Shown here piece after piece: positions 34,001 to 47,200 of a DNA stretch of 64,000 nucleotides. Source of the DNA: Corythucha ciliata. Taxonomy: Eukaryota > Arthropoda > Insecta > Hemiptera > Tingidae. How positions within the stretch are numbered: position 1 is the stretch's first letter; each line of letters begins with the position of its first letter. The stretch covers positions 6,634,001 through 6,698,000 of the forward strand of contig CM075941.1 in NCBI GenBank assembly GCA_038030265.1. Reading direction: 5' to 3'. The notes below the pieces were generated by a model. That model was not told the DNA's origin. It was given only the letters and a program-made list of their open reading frames with translations, and did not search any database. Both the position numbers and the translations under genes were made by a program.

Positions 34001-37000
34001 TCTCCTTCGGCGTGTCCACGTTGTCATCCTCTTTTCCCGTTTCTTCTTGAGGTTCCTCTTTGACTTGAAGCTCGGGGGCAGAGGTGGAGTCTTCAGAAGT
34101 TGATGGGTGAAGAGGTGGAGTAGGTTCAACAGTTGCAGACGGCTCTGCAGGAGGTGTTGGAGAAGGAGGGCTGGGCTCGTCTTTCACTTCAGGCTCGGCT
34201 TCTTTCTTAATTCTCGACAGGACGTCGCTCAAAGACTTGCCCTTTTTCCTAGCTAGCCTATCACTAGGTTTTTTCTCAGTCAACGCGGAAGGTTCAACCT
34301 TTACGTCCACGTGATTGACAAGCGGCTTTGATTCGGATTCCACTTTCACTTCCGGCTCGCGTTTCGCTTTCTTAGGGCCGTCTAACGTTCTAAAGAAGCG
34401 AATTCTACCGAATTCTGATCTAAAACAAGAAATTAAATACCTAGACGAATCTAGTTCACCGCCCTCTTCATCGATATCGTCATTGTCCCACGCGCGTCGA
34501 CCGTCCAACACAAACAGATCCGAGCTGCTGTCCGCACAAATTGTCACTTGGCGACCTTTTCGAGTACGAAGAGTGTAATCATGAGACGACGAGGACCGTA
34601 GAACCGGTACATTTTCCGACGGATCGGGCGGATTTGTCACACAGCCCAAGTCCGAGGGTCTGACCTCTTTAATGGCTTCGTTGAAGGGTGAAATGGTTGA
34701 AGTCGGTTCGAGCATGTCCGAAAGAGCCTTTTTCATGTGCTCGAGAAGGATGTCCATGAGACCCGGAAGGTGTAACAGTCCAAAGTAGGTGACGCTTGAA
34801 TCGTCAAAAAGGAGAATGTTTAGGACATCCAACGCCCAAACAGTTTCGGCTATAAGCCCCGATTTGAGTGCCATCATTATTCGCCACGCTTCAAGTGGAG
34901 CAATGTCGGTCTTGTTGAGACGACGTCGCTTGTAGAGGACGGGCGTGGTCGCTTCAACGCTGTCCGGTGGGAAGACGAGCTCGCGTTTAACTTGAGCGCT
35001 ACCTCCTGGTGTGCCGTAGGGAGCCATACCTGGACCCTGTGAAAAGAGAGAAAACGTTAGAAAAATCGGTTATACAGTGAGGGGGCGGAGTCAGACAAGA
35101 GACAGGCAAGAAATGAATTATTGTTACCTTGAGACCTGGATGAGGCGGCATTTGGTTGTACTGCTGTTTGGCATCCGGCCTAAACGCTGGCCGCGGACCC
35201 ATGGGTGGCCGCAAAGGTGAGCTTTGGTTAACACCCTGAGCCGACATACCCCAACCTTGCTGATTCTGTCGAGAACAACAAACAATTAAGAAAGAAGAAC
35301 CCCTAAAAGCGTTAAAAATGTTCAAAATTGTCTCCTTGGGCGCTAATTTGTGTCTTAAATCGAAAGATTAGCTCACGAAAAACACCATCGAACAGATAGA
35401 ACAGTAAAGGATTTTTATAATCAGCCGGAACAAAACACAAATATTGACAAAAAAAAAAAAGACGCCCGGTTTCCAAGCTGGCGCCAAATTCCAAAAAAGG
35501 CGGCCCTCCCCCCCGTTCGTTTTTTAATCCGAAACGGTCTCAATCTGTCCCAGAACACCTCCTCGCAACGTCCAGCTACCGTTTTTTTTTCGGGTTGGTG
35601 AGGTAGTAGAATATGGGACACCCCCCCCCCCACCACCAAACCCTAGAACGGTCGGAATCGGACTACTTTTTCAACTGGAAAAATGGTCATCTTTTGCATA
35701 GTGAGAGTGGATAAAAACTCTTAAAGCCGGCTTCACATGTGATCTAAAAAAAGCTCGGCTTTGAGATGTATCCCATGAAATATAATTAATTCAAACGCAG
35801 GTTGCTCTTTGATTGGCTACAGCTCAAAGCTTGAGCTGTCACAGCTCGCATGTGAAAGCTGCTTAATTCGCGGTTAAAATCGGAAAAAATTGATCATTTA
35901 CACCTTGGGGGGGGGGGGGATAGTGTAATGGAAATGTGAAACATACGTGAGTCGAAATGAGATTGGCATTAACAGCTAAAAATGTACGAAGTTATCCTGT
36001 GAAATTTACGCTCATCTCGTCTCACATGTGATTCACTATTCTTTCACAGCCCCCCCCCCCCAAGAAATTGGAACAAAAAACGCTCATTCGCAGACATTAA
36101 GAAAACGCCAATTCACAGTTAAAATTGAGAAAACGCAAAATCACGGTTTCTGAAGGCTAACGTAGAGAAAAAGCTCTAATTCGAAGCTAAAGAGTGGGAA
36201 AAAATGGCTAATTCGCGGCTAAAATTGTAAAAGCGCTAATGCGCTGTTTCTTACCCCTTGTCCTACATGAGAGGATGGGGCGTGATTTTAGTAGACCGGG
36301 TGCGCGATTTTCAACGAAAACGCACAGGTAGAAAAACACTACGGGCGTTTTTGGCTGAATACGCTGAAATCACGCTCGCTTAGGACGAGGGGCTTTTTGG
36401 GCCGGCTAAAATTAAGAAATTACAATTCATCGCAAAAAAATGAAGAAAAAAATCACTAATTAGCCGCTAAAATTGTGAAAATCGCTCATTACCGGACGAA
36501 ATTGACAAACATGTTCTAGCTCATAGGTACATTTGACGAAAAAACTCGACTAAAAATATGTGAATTAAGCCGGCCCCGACAAGCCTGACGATTAGCACGT
36601 CCTGACTGCGCCCATAACTTTGAATTTAAACTGGAATTTATTCGAAATTGAATGAAGTTTAGCAAGTGGGGGGGGGGGGGTCCTTGAGATTGAAATGAAA
36701 AGTTTCCTGACTAAATATGTTACGAGAAATTGACAGTTTCGGGTTTTAATTTTAGCAAAATGGCAAATTCAGGGTCTTAATTAATGCAACAATGGCCGTT
36801 TAGAGACCATTTTTGTAGCAGCAGAAGCCAGGCTAGCCGGCCGAAACTCAGGCCTTAAGCCAGACGATTTGTAACCCACGAAGTCGGAAGTTTCGGATCT
36901 TATTCCTGAGACAATTCAAGTTACGGGTCCTAATTTCGGAGCAAAACGACCATGAAATTGCAGGTTTGCAATTGTTTTTTTTGTGAGGGGGAGGGGGCTA

Positions 37001-38256
37001 GCCGGCCATGACGGATCTGACGTTGGAAATTGCCGTACCACCCAACAAAATTGCAACATTTTGGAGGCAAATATCTGCGAAATTGGATGCGTTCAAGCAA
37101 AATTCTCACGTAATTGCGAGTGTCAGGGGCCAATTTTTCTGTAGAAGTCGCGGAACCTGACACCTGACAAAGGCCTGAGGAATAAACGTGTAATGGCCAC
37201 AATTATAGAGATGAATATTTGTGAGTTTGAATATTCGGGTCCTAATATTTATAGGAAAATTACAAGTTTCTCGGCTGACTTTCCGCGAAATTGAAAGTTT
37301 CGGGTTTTTATTTAAGCGAAATTGCAACATCAAGGCCTTAGTTTGGGCCAAATTGCAAGTTTTTGGGCCTTTTTCGTGCGACAGGTCCAAAAGAGGCCAC
37401 AGCCTGACGAGTACCCAGGAAATTGGGAGTTCTATGGCCAAAAATCCGCGGAAAATGCGACTTTTGGGTCTTAATTTGAACGAAAATCAAGTTTTGGGCC
37501 TTAATTTCGGAAAAATTGCAAGTTTTCGGGCCTTTTTTCACTGGCCGAGCGCCGACCCCCTCCCCCAAAATGCCATTATTTGACACATTCGTTGGAATAA
37601 ATACGCTCGAGGACTCAAGGGAATGCGAAAAGCTGTCCACCCATGTGTCTAGAGCTAGCTAAGCACACGCTCCGCGATGTTGAGACAAAATCGTTAAACT
37701 TTCAACTCGGAGGCGATGCGACAGACGGGCCACACCGTTCACCGTAATTGTACACACAGAAACATGAACCGCGAAAAATCGGGCAATAATATCATTTTCA
37801 ATGGACAAAGTGAAACTTTTTCGACTCACCTGAGGGGGTTGTTGATAAGGCGAAGGTTGAGGCGGCCACTGAGGCGGAGTGGCCTGCTGGTGATTTGGAG
37901 GAGCACCCGGTGGTCTGGCCGGTGGTCCTTGACTCCATTGTTGAGGCGGGCCAGGAGGAGGTGGAGCTGGACTCGAACCGCCCGGATATTGTGGACGATA
38001 TCCACCGGCATTGTTACTATTGGACCACCCGGGGTACATGTTGGGGCGTTGTTGATTATAAGGCGGGTACGGCGGTTGTTGATCTTTGACGAAATCAGGG
38101 TGTCGCCTTGGTTGTTGCGGGGCGGGAGGAGGCATTGTTTTGTTCGGCGCACCGGGAGGCTGAGGTGGGTAACCACCAGGGCCAGGTCCCGGATAGACGC
38201 CTCCATCCTGTCGGTAGTAGTCCTGCTGGGGTTGATAGGGCTGCTGTTGTTGTTGT

Positions 38257-38291
<35 letters not shown>

Positions 38292-41200
38292 TTGCGGCGG
38301 TACAGGTGGTACGGGCGACTGTTGAGGCGGCTGTTGTTGAGCGGGAGGTGTACCACTTGGGCTGTTACTGCCTTGCGGAGGTGGGCCTGGTGGTGGGTAG
38401 CCACGTGGAGGCGTGGGGTAACCGCTTGGAGCTCCGGTTGGAGGTACGGGGGGAGCCGAAGGATTGGGACCGCCAGGACCCATGTACCTGTTGTAATCTT
38501 GCGGTGCCGGACTCGGACCTTGAGGTGCTCCACCGCCAGGACCTGGAGGAGGACCACCGCTGTTGTTTCCACCTCCACCAGGTTGATTATAAACCCTGGA
38601 ATAAAAAAAAAGTTTCAAAATAACACCCTGCCACAGCCACAGAAATCCCTTCCCCATTACCTGTCTTGTTCAGGCCCATATGGCGGATACATCGGCCTAT
38701 TTGGAGGGTACGAACCACCTGAGTATTGCTGGTTGTACTGTTCACCATACTGCTGGTAAGCAGAGGGAGGTTGATTTTGATAGCCACCACTTGGAGGCAT
38801 ACCTGAATAAAACATTTTAAAAAATAAATAAGAAACCCAACCAAAAATGTCCCCAGGAACAGTAATACAGGAAATATCAACCACCTAAAGAAACACAGAG
38901 AAGTAACCACCAAGCTTATCAAAACCAAACAAAAGAAAAAAAAACAAATAGAAGTTGTTCTACAAATCCAACATGTTCATTCAAAACCAGTTTAAAACAA
39001 GCATAACGAAAGTGTAGAACCACTTTCTTCATAATTTATAACACTAAAGACAAACGTCTACTGGACTCCTCTTATTCGCTTCATCTATGCAAGTGTAAAA
39101 GACGAATGCCATCATCCGTGAATTTAGAACATCGATTAAAGGAAAAAAAGAAATAAAAGGAAAGGAATAAAGAAAGGAAAGGAAAGAAATGAAAGAAGTT
39201 AAGAACCCAACCCTCCCCCCCTCTTCACACAAAAGGGAGGGAGAAAAATAGGAAGGAGGTAAGGTGGAATAAACTATAATAGACAAAATAAATAAATCAA
39301 TAAAATAAACATGCTTCAAGTCTCAAAAAAGAAAACGAAACAAAGTATAACTGTTACCTAACATTTAAAATGAACGAATAACGTATGGGAAAACTGTCAA
39401 AATATAACACCATGCGTCTCCTTCATCCCCTGATTTTTTTTTTTTTTTTTTTTTTTTTACCTGGCCTCATAGGGGGACCTCTGGCCGACGATGGGTTTTC
39501 TTCGAACGGGTTCGAAACGCTAATGTTATCACCCGGTACTTGACTCGGAATCCCTATACCCAAAATAATTGATAAAAATAAAATAAAAACTTGACAAATA
39601 TCTCACCCACCCCTCCCCAACCCGCGACAGCTGGGAAATGATCTTGAAAGCTTGCCGGTTACAACTCTGACAGTTTGGGTATGATTTGGACAGTTTGAAA
39701 ACATTTCTCAGCCAATAATTTTTGTTTCAAAAGACAAATAATCATAAGATGAAAACTATAAAACATAAGGCAAATGGTGAAACATACCTTGATTGGACTG
39801 TGAAGGTGGCCTCTGCTGGTTGTTGTACTCTTGAGGCGGATATCCGTAGCCGCCATAACCGTCCATACCACCGGGGCCTTGAAACGAGTCTTGAGAATTT
39901 GAGGAGCCTGTGAAATAAGGAGAAAATACCGTTGTTCAACAGTGTTATGGGAATATAGCCAAATATAGTGCCAAAACAAGAAAAATTTAAGAACACTCTG
40001 TGCTACTGAGCAAAACCCTAGCTTCGTTGGATAAATAGCCCAGAAATTGCTAAATTCGGAAATAAAAATAAGTAAAATTTTTTATTTAATAGTACGCGTG
40101 AAGTCCAGTCTAGCCAGTCCCGAGATCTCCCAAAGCTTGATGAATAATCGTAAAATTTCATCATTCGGAGACAAATATCTGCGAAATTTTAAGTTTCAGG
40201 GTATGAATATTGGAAAAATTGCGAGTTTATGGTTTTAATTATCCCATAATTGCGTTGTTTCAAGCCTTTTTTATCAAGTGGCCGCGGAACCTGGGCTAAC
40301 CGGTCACGACAGCGCTTCAAGTCCACCAACCTTCGCGAAATCGCTAGTGTTTGGTCTTTATATCTGGTTGGAGCGCTGCTGTGGTCGGGGCCTTATTGAG
40401 TGGTTTGTATAGTTGTAAAGTGTTGTCCAAACCCACGAAATTGGTTTGTTCGGTGGGCCAGTCCCACAAAAATCCGCGAAATTTCATTTTTCAAAAAGCC
40501 GAACCCACAAAATTGGCTTTTCGAGCGGCCCACACTCACAACACCCACTCAAATTAATTTTTTTAATCCCACGATATTTGTTTAGTCAGACCCTCTGAAT
40601 TGCTCTTTCAAGTGAGCCAAACCCCCAGAAATTTCGGTTTCAAGCGTGAGAAGCACGCGAAGATTGCTTTTTTAAAAAGAGAGCCACCCTCCCCTAGCCA
40701 CCAAAAGGGGTTTCTGAAAAGTACAATTTACAAAATTTGGTTTCTGAAAGAGCCAAACTGGTCGAATTGTGATTTTCGAGGAGCTATAATGAACGAAAAT
40801 AGGTTTGAATAAGCCAAATCCGCGAAAATTGGATTCTTTAAGTGTCAAATCCATCCGTGGGTTGGACTCCTCAAGAGCCCAACCCACGGAATCACATTTT
40901 GTGCCGGCTCCAAACCCGCTGGATTGCTTTTTTTGAGTTAGTCGTCAACCCTGTGCGATTAGATTTTTATACGAGTCAACCCAGCAAAATTGGTTTTTTA
41001 GGTTAATAAAACTCGTGAAGTTGGGTTCTGATCTGAAAAATTTGGGCTTTGAAAGGGCCAGGCCAGCTAAATTTGGTTTCTGAAAGGAGCGAAAATCCGA
41101 AAAATTGGTTTTTGTAAATGCGTGAAACGCGAAATTTGGAACTTTTAAAGAGGCCAAACCGCGGAACGGTTTTTATGAAGGACCAAAACCCGTGAAATTA

Positions 41201-44200
41201 AGTTTTTCAATATAACTCTAATTAATAAACATAATGCGAATGTGAGACGTAAAACGTCGAAGGAGCGAAAATGGCTAACCAACATTAAATGTTAAATTTC
41301 CTTAGAATGAATGTTGACAAAAACAGAGAACCGACAAAATTACGCAGGAAAAAAAGGCAAGTACGAATAAAAAAAAAACTCACCAGGCGATGGCACGGGT
41401 GCAGCTTTGGCGCCCTTCTTTTTCGACGACGCCTCCACTTGATTGATAATCGGCTGAGGGTCGATGCCGCCTCGATCGAAGTGACATTCGAAGGGCAACA
41501 GGTTTTTCGTATAGTGTTTTCTAAGCGTGTACGCGGCGCTCGACGACGCTCCAATACCCAAAAGACCGGCGATATCTTTCCAGATTTTATTTTTCGTCAC
41601 CTGAATTTTTTTGGTTTCAAGAGGAGAGGGAAAAAGAACACAAATTAGTATCACTTGGATAGTAACAAAAGTTAACATTGGAAAAAAAAAAAAAAAAAAA
41701 CACGTAGAAAGAAAGAAAAAAATCAGAACTGTCACAAAACTACGCCAACACACTAAAAAAAGAACAAAACAACAACAAAAGACGAACAAATATCTACAAT
41801 AAAAACTCACACATTGAGGTAATGGGAATAGCGTCCCTTTACGGAAACAAAACTATTACTTGGCTATCTACAGTTAAACTTTGAATACCAAAATTTTCTA
41901 AAATCATTTTTAAAGAACAAAATATACACAACAATAAAAAAATAAAAAATTAAGTAAATAAAAAAAGTGCAGTGAATTTGTAGTTCACTTCAATAAGGGA
42001 TTGGGAAAGGGGCGTAGGACAGATGGGAATGGATTGCTTGCGAATGCTTCAAAAGCAAGGAAGGAAAATGAAGCGTCTCATTTTGGAAGAGAGTTTAGTA
42101 AATTGCGGGACGAAGTGCAAAAAGCAACGAAAAAACGACAAAACTAAAAAAAAAAAAAAAAAAAATGTTTCCTAGTGGAAGGAAACGCCAAGAAAATATT
42201 ACTATGAAAAAGAAAAGACACACAACCATGCAGAAACGCTACGTCATTCCATGGAACATGCTTTTAATAAAATAAAAACGGAGAAAGACACAGAAAAAAA
42301 TAAAATAAATAAAAATTTAAGAAAAAAAAATTGTTAAGAAAGAAATAAAAAGCTTATAACTAGGATATTGTGAAAACCGGGTACCATGATGGAACTACAC
42401 TGCACCTTGCATACCTCCATGAAACCGCCCCGCTCTTTGACATAAAGATAGAGCCTAAAGAGGTCTAGGGGGTTTTTGGAGATGGTTGGACAGACGGTGA
42501 TGGGTGTGCCTCGCTCGTCCATGAAATGTAACAACTTGTCGAGCCACATTTTGCGGTCGTGAGTCTCGTCCATTTCGTACAATTTACTCAGACTGTCGTG
42601 TTGTTTCTGAAACAAGAACTTGGTCATTTTGTGCGACGGTAATTCGAAAAAAAAAAAATCGAAAGAAACGAAGGCGGGGGTGGGGGTGTCCCTTTGTTTG
42701 GACAAAAGAAGTAGCCAAGAACCATTTTTCATGTCATTCCAAGCAAAACGCGAGTTTTGCAGTTCCCTTGAAAATAACAGCAGACCCATTTCCTCCTAAA
42801 TTAGTCCAAATTCAAGAGAATCACATGCTCGCTCAGTTGATAAAACGGAGCCCAAAATGTCAATAAAACAATATATTATGTGCTGTATATCATGCCAATA
42901 TAACAAATGGAGGATTTCACCCGAGATTTAAGGTTGGAATTACCAAACTCGAGGCTGGTTTTCATAAAATTCCACTCAAAAGTTACCCGTAACTTGGTGA
43001 AATCAACCATTGAATTTATGGTTAGTCGATAGTCCGCGTGATAAACACGAGTGCTAAAAATTAAAGAACTATAGTAAAAGTCATAAATCTTCGCTTTCAC
43101 CAGCCACCACTATTAATTCATGCAGTGAGAAATGCCGAGAAAATGAACTGTTCAAAAGAACGAACCACAGTTTTAGTAAAAATGTCTAATACGATTTCAC
43201 CTAATGGTTGTAGGAGCGCACCGCTCTTCCAGGTATTATTCAAGGCGTTGTACGCATGCCGGTAATTATATTTCGAGTGTTATTTAAACAAAATCAAAGA
43301 AATTCTCGTAAAGCAAAAATATGGCCATGAAAAAGTGGGCCGATATCACCCAATTTATTTAAAAACCCGTGCTCAATGGTTTTTTGTTTAAAATCTTCCG
43401 GGCAAAAAAAAGGCGGCTCCCTCGACTGAGCTTATAGATGCAAATTAAACGCAAAAACAAGACAAAAGCAGGCACGTGAAAATAATTGTAGAAAATTATA
43501 CTAAAAACTTGACTTATGAAAAAAAAAAATTATTAACCTTCGGCCTGTACAGGTCTTGGGGAACATGACTGTTAAACACCTGGAAACAAAGAAATATAAC
43601 ATTTTTTGTCATAACATGGAACCAACTTAGAAATCTCTCTGTTACTTAGGGCACCAGTACTGCTGTCCATTAAAACATATTGATAAGGGATATAAGGTGC
43701 CAATTTATCTTTGCTTATACACTCATGCAGAGGTAGGAACAGTACGTACTACGTGTGTCAAATTAAAGAACTACAAGAAATAAATAAAAAAAGTGATAAC
43801 TTTGAAGACGATTTTCTAACTACTGACTCGTATTTCCCTCCCTTGAATAATTTAACCCAAGTCTCAAGGGTGATTTTACTTGAAAATTATACGTAAAATA
43901 AGAGACAATGTGGGGGTTTAGTGAGAAAAAAAAACAGTGTATTTTTAAAACTCACAGGACTCGCAGGCGTTCGGGGCCACGTGGGACTGTGGTCAGGGGG
44001 ATACTCTTCGTGCATCGAGTTCATACTGGCACCACCGGGCGAAGGTGCTGTACTCTGAGGCGTCGCCGGATGATTCGGATATCCCATCATTCCACTTCGG
44101 TCTTCTTTTCGACTCTTACCCGGTGTACACGAGCTGTCGTCGCCTGAGGCTGTGAGTGAGAGAAAAAGAGGGAAGAGGAGAAGGAGAAGGAGGGGGGTTA

Positions 44201-47200
44201 GTTGACGACGACGAAAGAAACAAGTAAAATCAAAACGTACCGGCTGAAGCGTTTGAAAGGGTTGACTGCTGTGAAGCTTCGTCCAAAGTAGTTCCATCCG
44301 GCCCTGTCGTCACGATCGATGTGACACTCATCGGGCCACTTGTTCCACCGCTGCTTTGTGTGACGCTGCTCATGACAGATCCTGGACACAGAGAGAACAC
44401 CAAATTGAGTGAATTTTATGTTAAGCGGGCTCACACTCCTACTTCTCCTAGGGTACGTGCACGACGCACGGTGAGAATATCCCGTGCGGCGGGCCAACCA
44501 CACAGCCCGCTCGGAGCGCATTAGACCAGACTTTTAATTTCAGTTGAAGTTGCGGTCCACCTGAACTGATTTCAAAGTCTGGTCCACACACTCCTATCAC
44601 TCGGCCGGTGAGGTTGGCCTAAACGGGGAATCCTCACCGGAGTGTGTACGAACCCTAAGCCAAACATTCTACGTCTCAACCTACTACCCAAACCCTTAAC
44701 ACTGAATCAACACCCAAGATTCGTCACGACCACAACTTCTCTCGATTTTAGAACGTGTTGAGACAAGTCCGCAAAGTCGTTTCAAGGGGTGAATTGAGAA
44801 TAGCGATTATTCGCAGCAAAAACTAAGCAAAAGACGCTACTAGGGGCGACTAAACTTTACAACTCGATAAAAATCCCGATATAAAACGATAAAAAAACCC
44901 AATTCGTAGCTAAAACTAGCACCAATCAGCGGATAAAATAGAGGAAAAGTGTTGAAAAATCGCGGTAAAAATTGATATGTGAAACGTTAATTCGCGGTTT
45001 CTGGAGAAACTTAATAATGGCTGATATGTATAGAAAAAATAACGCTAATTGTCGTGACTAATGGAGGAAAAAATAACTAATTTGCGGCTATTTCGCCGCT
45101 AAAATGAAGAAAAAGTGCTAATTTGGAGCTGATCAAATTAGAACAAAGCGCTAATTAGCGGCTACGTTGAAACAAAAGGCTCATTAGCCCGGAATATGAG
45201 ACAATTCACCCATTCAGGGCTAAAATCTATTTTGAAACCCCCCAATACGTAGCTAGAATAGAAACAGAGCCAATTTCGTGGCTAAAATGGATATAAATCG
45301 CTCATTGAAAGATCAAGCCCTAATTAACAAGATTGAGAACAAGCCCTAATTAGCAGCTAAAACAGAGAAAATCACTAATTCGCGGCTAAAAGTGGTAAAA
45401 TCGCTAATTCGCGGCTAAAATTGTTCATTCAAAGTTCAACTCGAGAAAATGCCGGTATCTGGAGCCAAAATAAGGTGGTCGAAATTGAGCAACGAAAATA
45501 GAGAAAAAAAACCGTTTATTCGCCGCTAAAATCGAGAGAAACAGCCGCCAAATTACATCACTCACAGGTGAAAATCCGCGGATTAGCAAGTTTCGGGTCG
45601 AAATAACCGAAATTGCTAGTTTTTGGTTTACGTTTTCACGAAATTGTAAGTTTTCCAAGGGCCAGCCGGCCACGCAGCGACCAGTCTCACAAATAACCCC
45701 AAAATTGCACTATTTTGTAGGTAAATATCCGCGAAATAATAAATTTCCGGGCTTTTATTTTCAAGTGACGTCATTCTAGGCAGGCACGGCCTCAGCTGCG
45801 CCCACAGTCAAAAGTAAAACCGCAAAATTCTACCATTTTGGAACTAAATGTCCGCGAAATTGGAAATTTCTACCCGAAAATTCACGAAATTGCAAGTTTC
45901 ACGCCTTAATTTGGGGGGAAATTTCAAGTTTCCAGACTGAATATCCGCGAAATTGAGAGCTTGAGGGTTTCAGTTTTGCCGAAATCGCAAGTTCGGGGGG
46001 CCTTAATTAAAACAAAACTGCAGTTTCCGACTCCAACAGTGCCCGTGACCTTACGATTACCCGCGACATTGAATGTTTATGGGCTGATTGTCCGGAAAAT
46101 TGTAATTTTTGGGTCTCAATTCTTGCATTTTCGCAAGAATTTTCTTTTCTCTTCTAAAAAGAAATTGAAAAATGCAAGTTAAGAGCCTTAACAACGTAAA
46201 AATGGCAAGTTCCGGGAAAAAATATCCGGGAAATTGCGAGTTTGCAATTGGTTTTTGTGGGCTCGAACCCCACGCTAGCCAGCCTACGACAGACGGCGTC
46301 GTCGTAGGCTAAAGAAGGCTCATAGTACGCAAAAAAGAAAAACATCTTTGGAGGCAAATATCAGAGAAATCGGTAGTTTCCTGGCACGGTTTTCACGAAA
46401 TTGAAAGTTTCCGTGTCCTAATTTCAGCGAAATTGCAAATTTAAGGTCGCGGCCTTTTTTTTGGTGGGCGCAGACCCTGGGCAAGCCCCAGAAGCCCTGA
46501 GCCTGAAAGGATAGCTATGAAATTGAACGTTCCACAGCCGAATATCCTTGGCGCAATGTCACTTTCAAGTCTTAATTCCTACAAAATCGCATGTTTCGGG
46601 GTTCTAATTTCAGCGAAATTACACGTTCCGACGCCTTTTTTCCACGACAAATCCAGGCCGCCCCGAGAGCGCTCAAAGCTCGATGATTAACCGCAAAATT
46701 TCATCATTCTGAACTAAATATTCGATCAGTTTTGGGTCTTAATTTAAGCGAAATTGTAAGTTTCGGGGCCGATTTTTGTAGTGACCACCGACCCTCGCCC
46801 CCTAAGTCTTGATGAGCTAAATATTAGCGAATTTTCAAGTTCCGGAGCCACATATAAGCGAAATTGCAAATTTCGACAAACGTGGATAGTTTTACAACCG
46901 ACAGATACTAAAAAAAATTAAGAATTTCACATACCGGAAACAGTCGTCGTTATGGTAGGCTCGTGAACGTCATGCGTCGGCGTCGAAGCCGGTGGCGGAG
47001 GTGGCATCGCACCGTCGTGATGCGGTGGTGGTGGAGGCGGCATGCCCGGATGATGCGGCGGTGGAGGTCCCATCGTACCGCCTCCGTGTGAATTGTAGCT
47101 ACCGGGACTCGGAGGCATATTACTTCCGTATCCGACTTTGTGCTAAAAAATCATTTAAAAAACGATACAATTAAAAACTGCGACGAATCGGTTTTCGTTT

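Noticed and set aside
33374..34578. Plus-strand open frames opposite the largest ARID1 exon
   Set aside because: They are shadows of the 577-codon coding exon on the minus strand and have no splice sites or recognisable motifs.
37716..38759. 347-codon plus-strand open frame rich in Arg, Leu and Gly
   Set aside because: It is the antisense shadow of the Pro/Gln/Gly-rich ARID1 exons 37830-38595 and 38661-38802; GC-rich low-complexity codons leave the opposite strand open.
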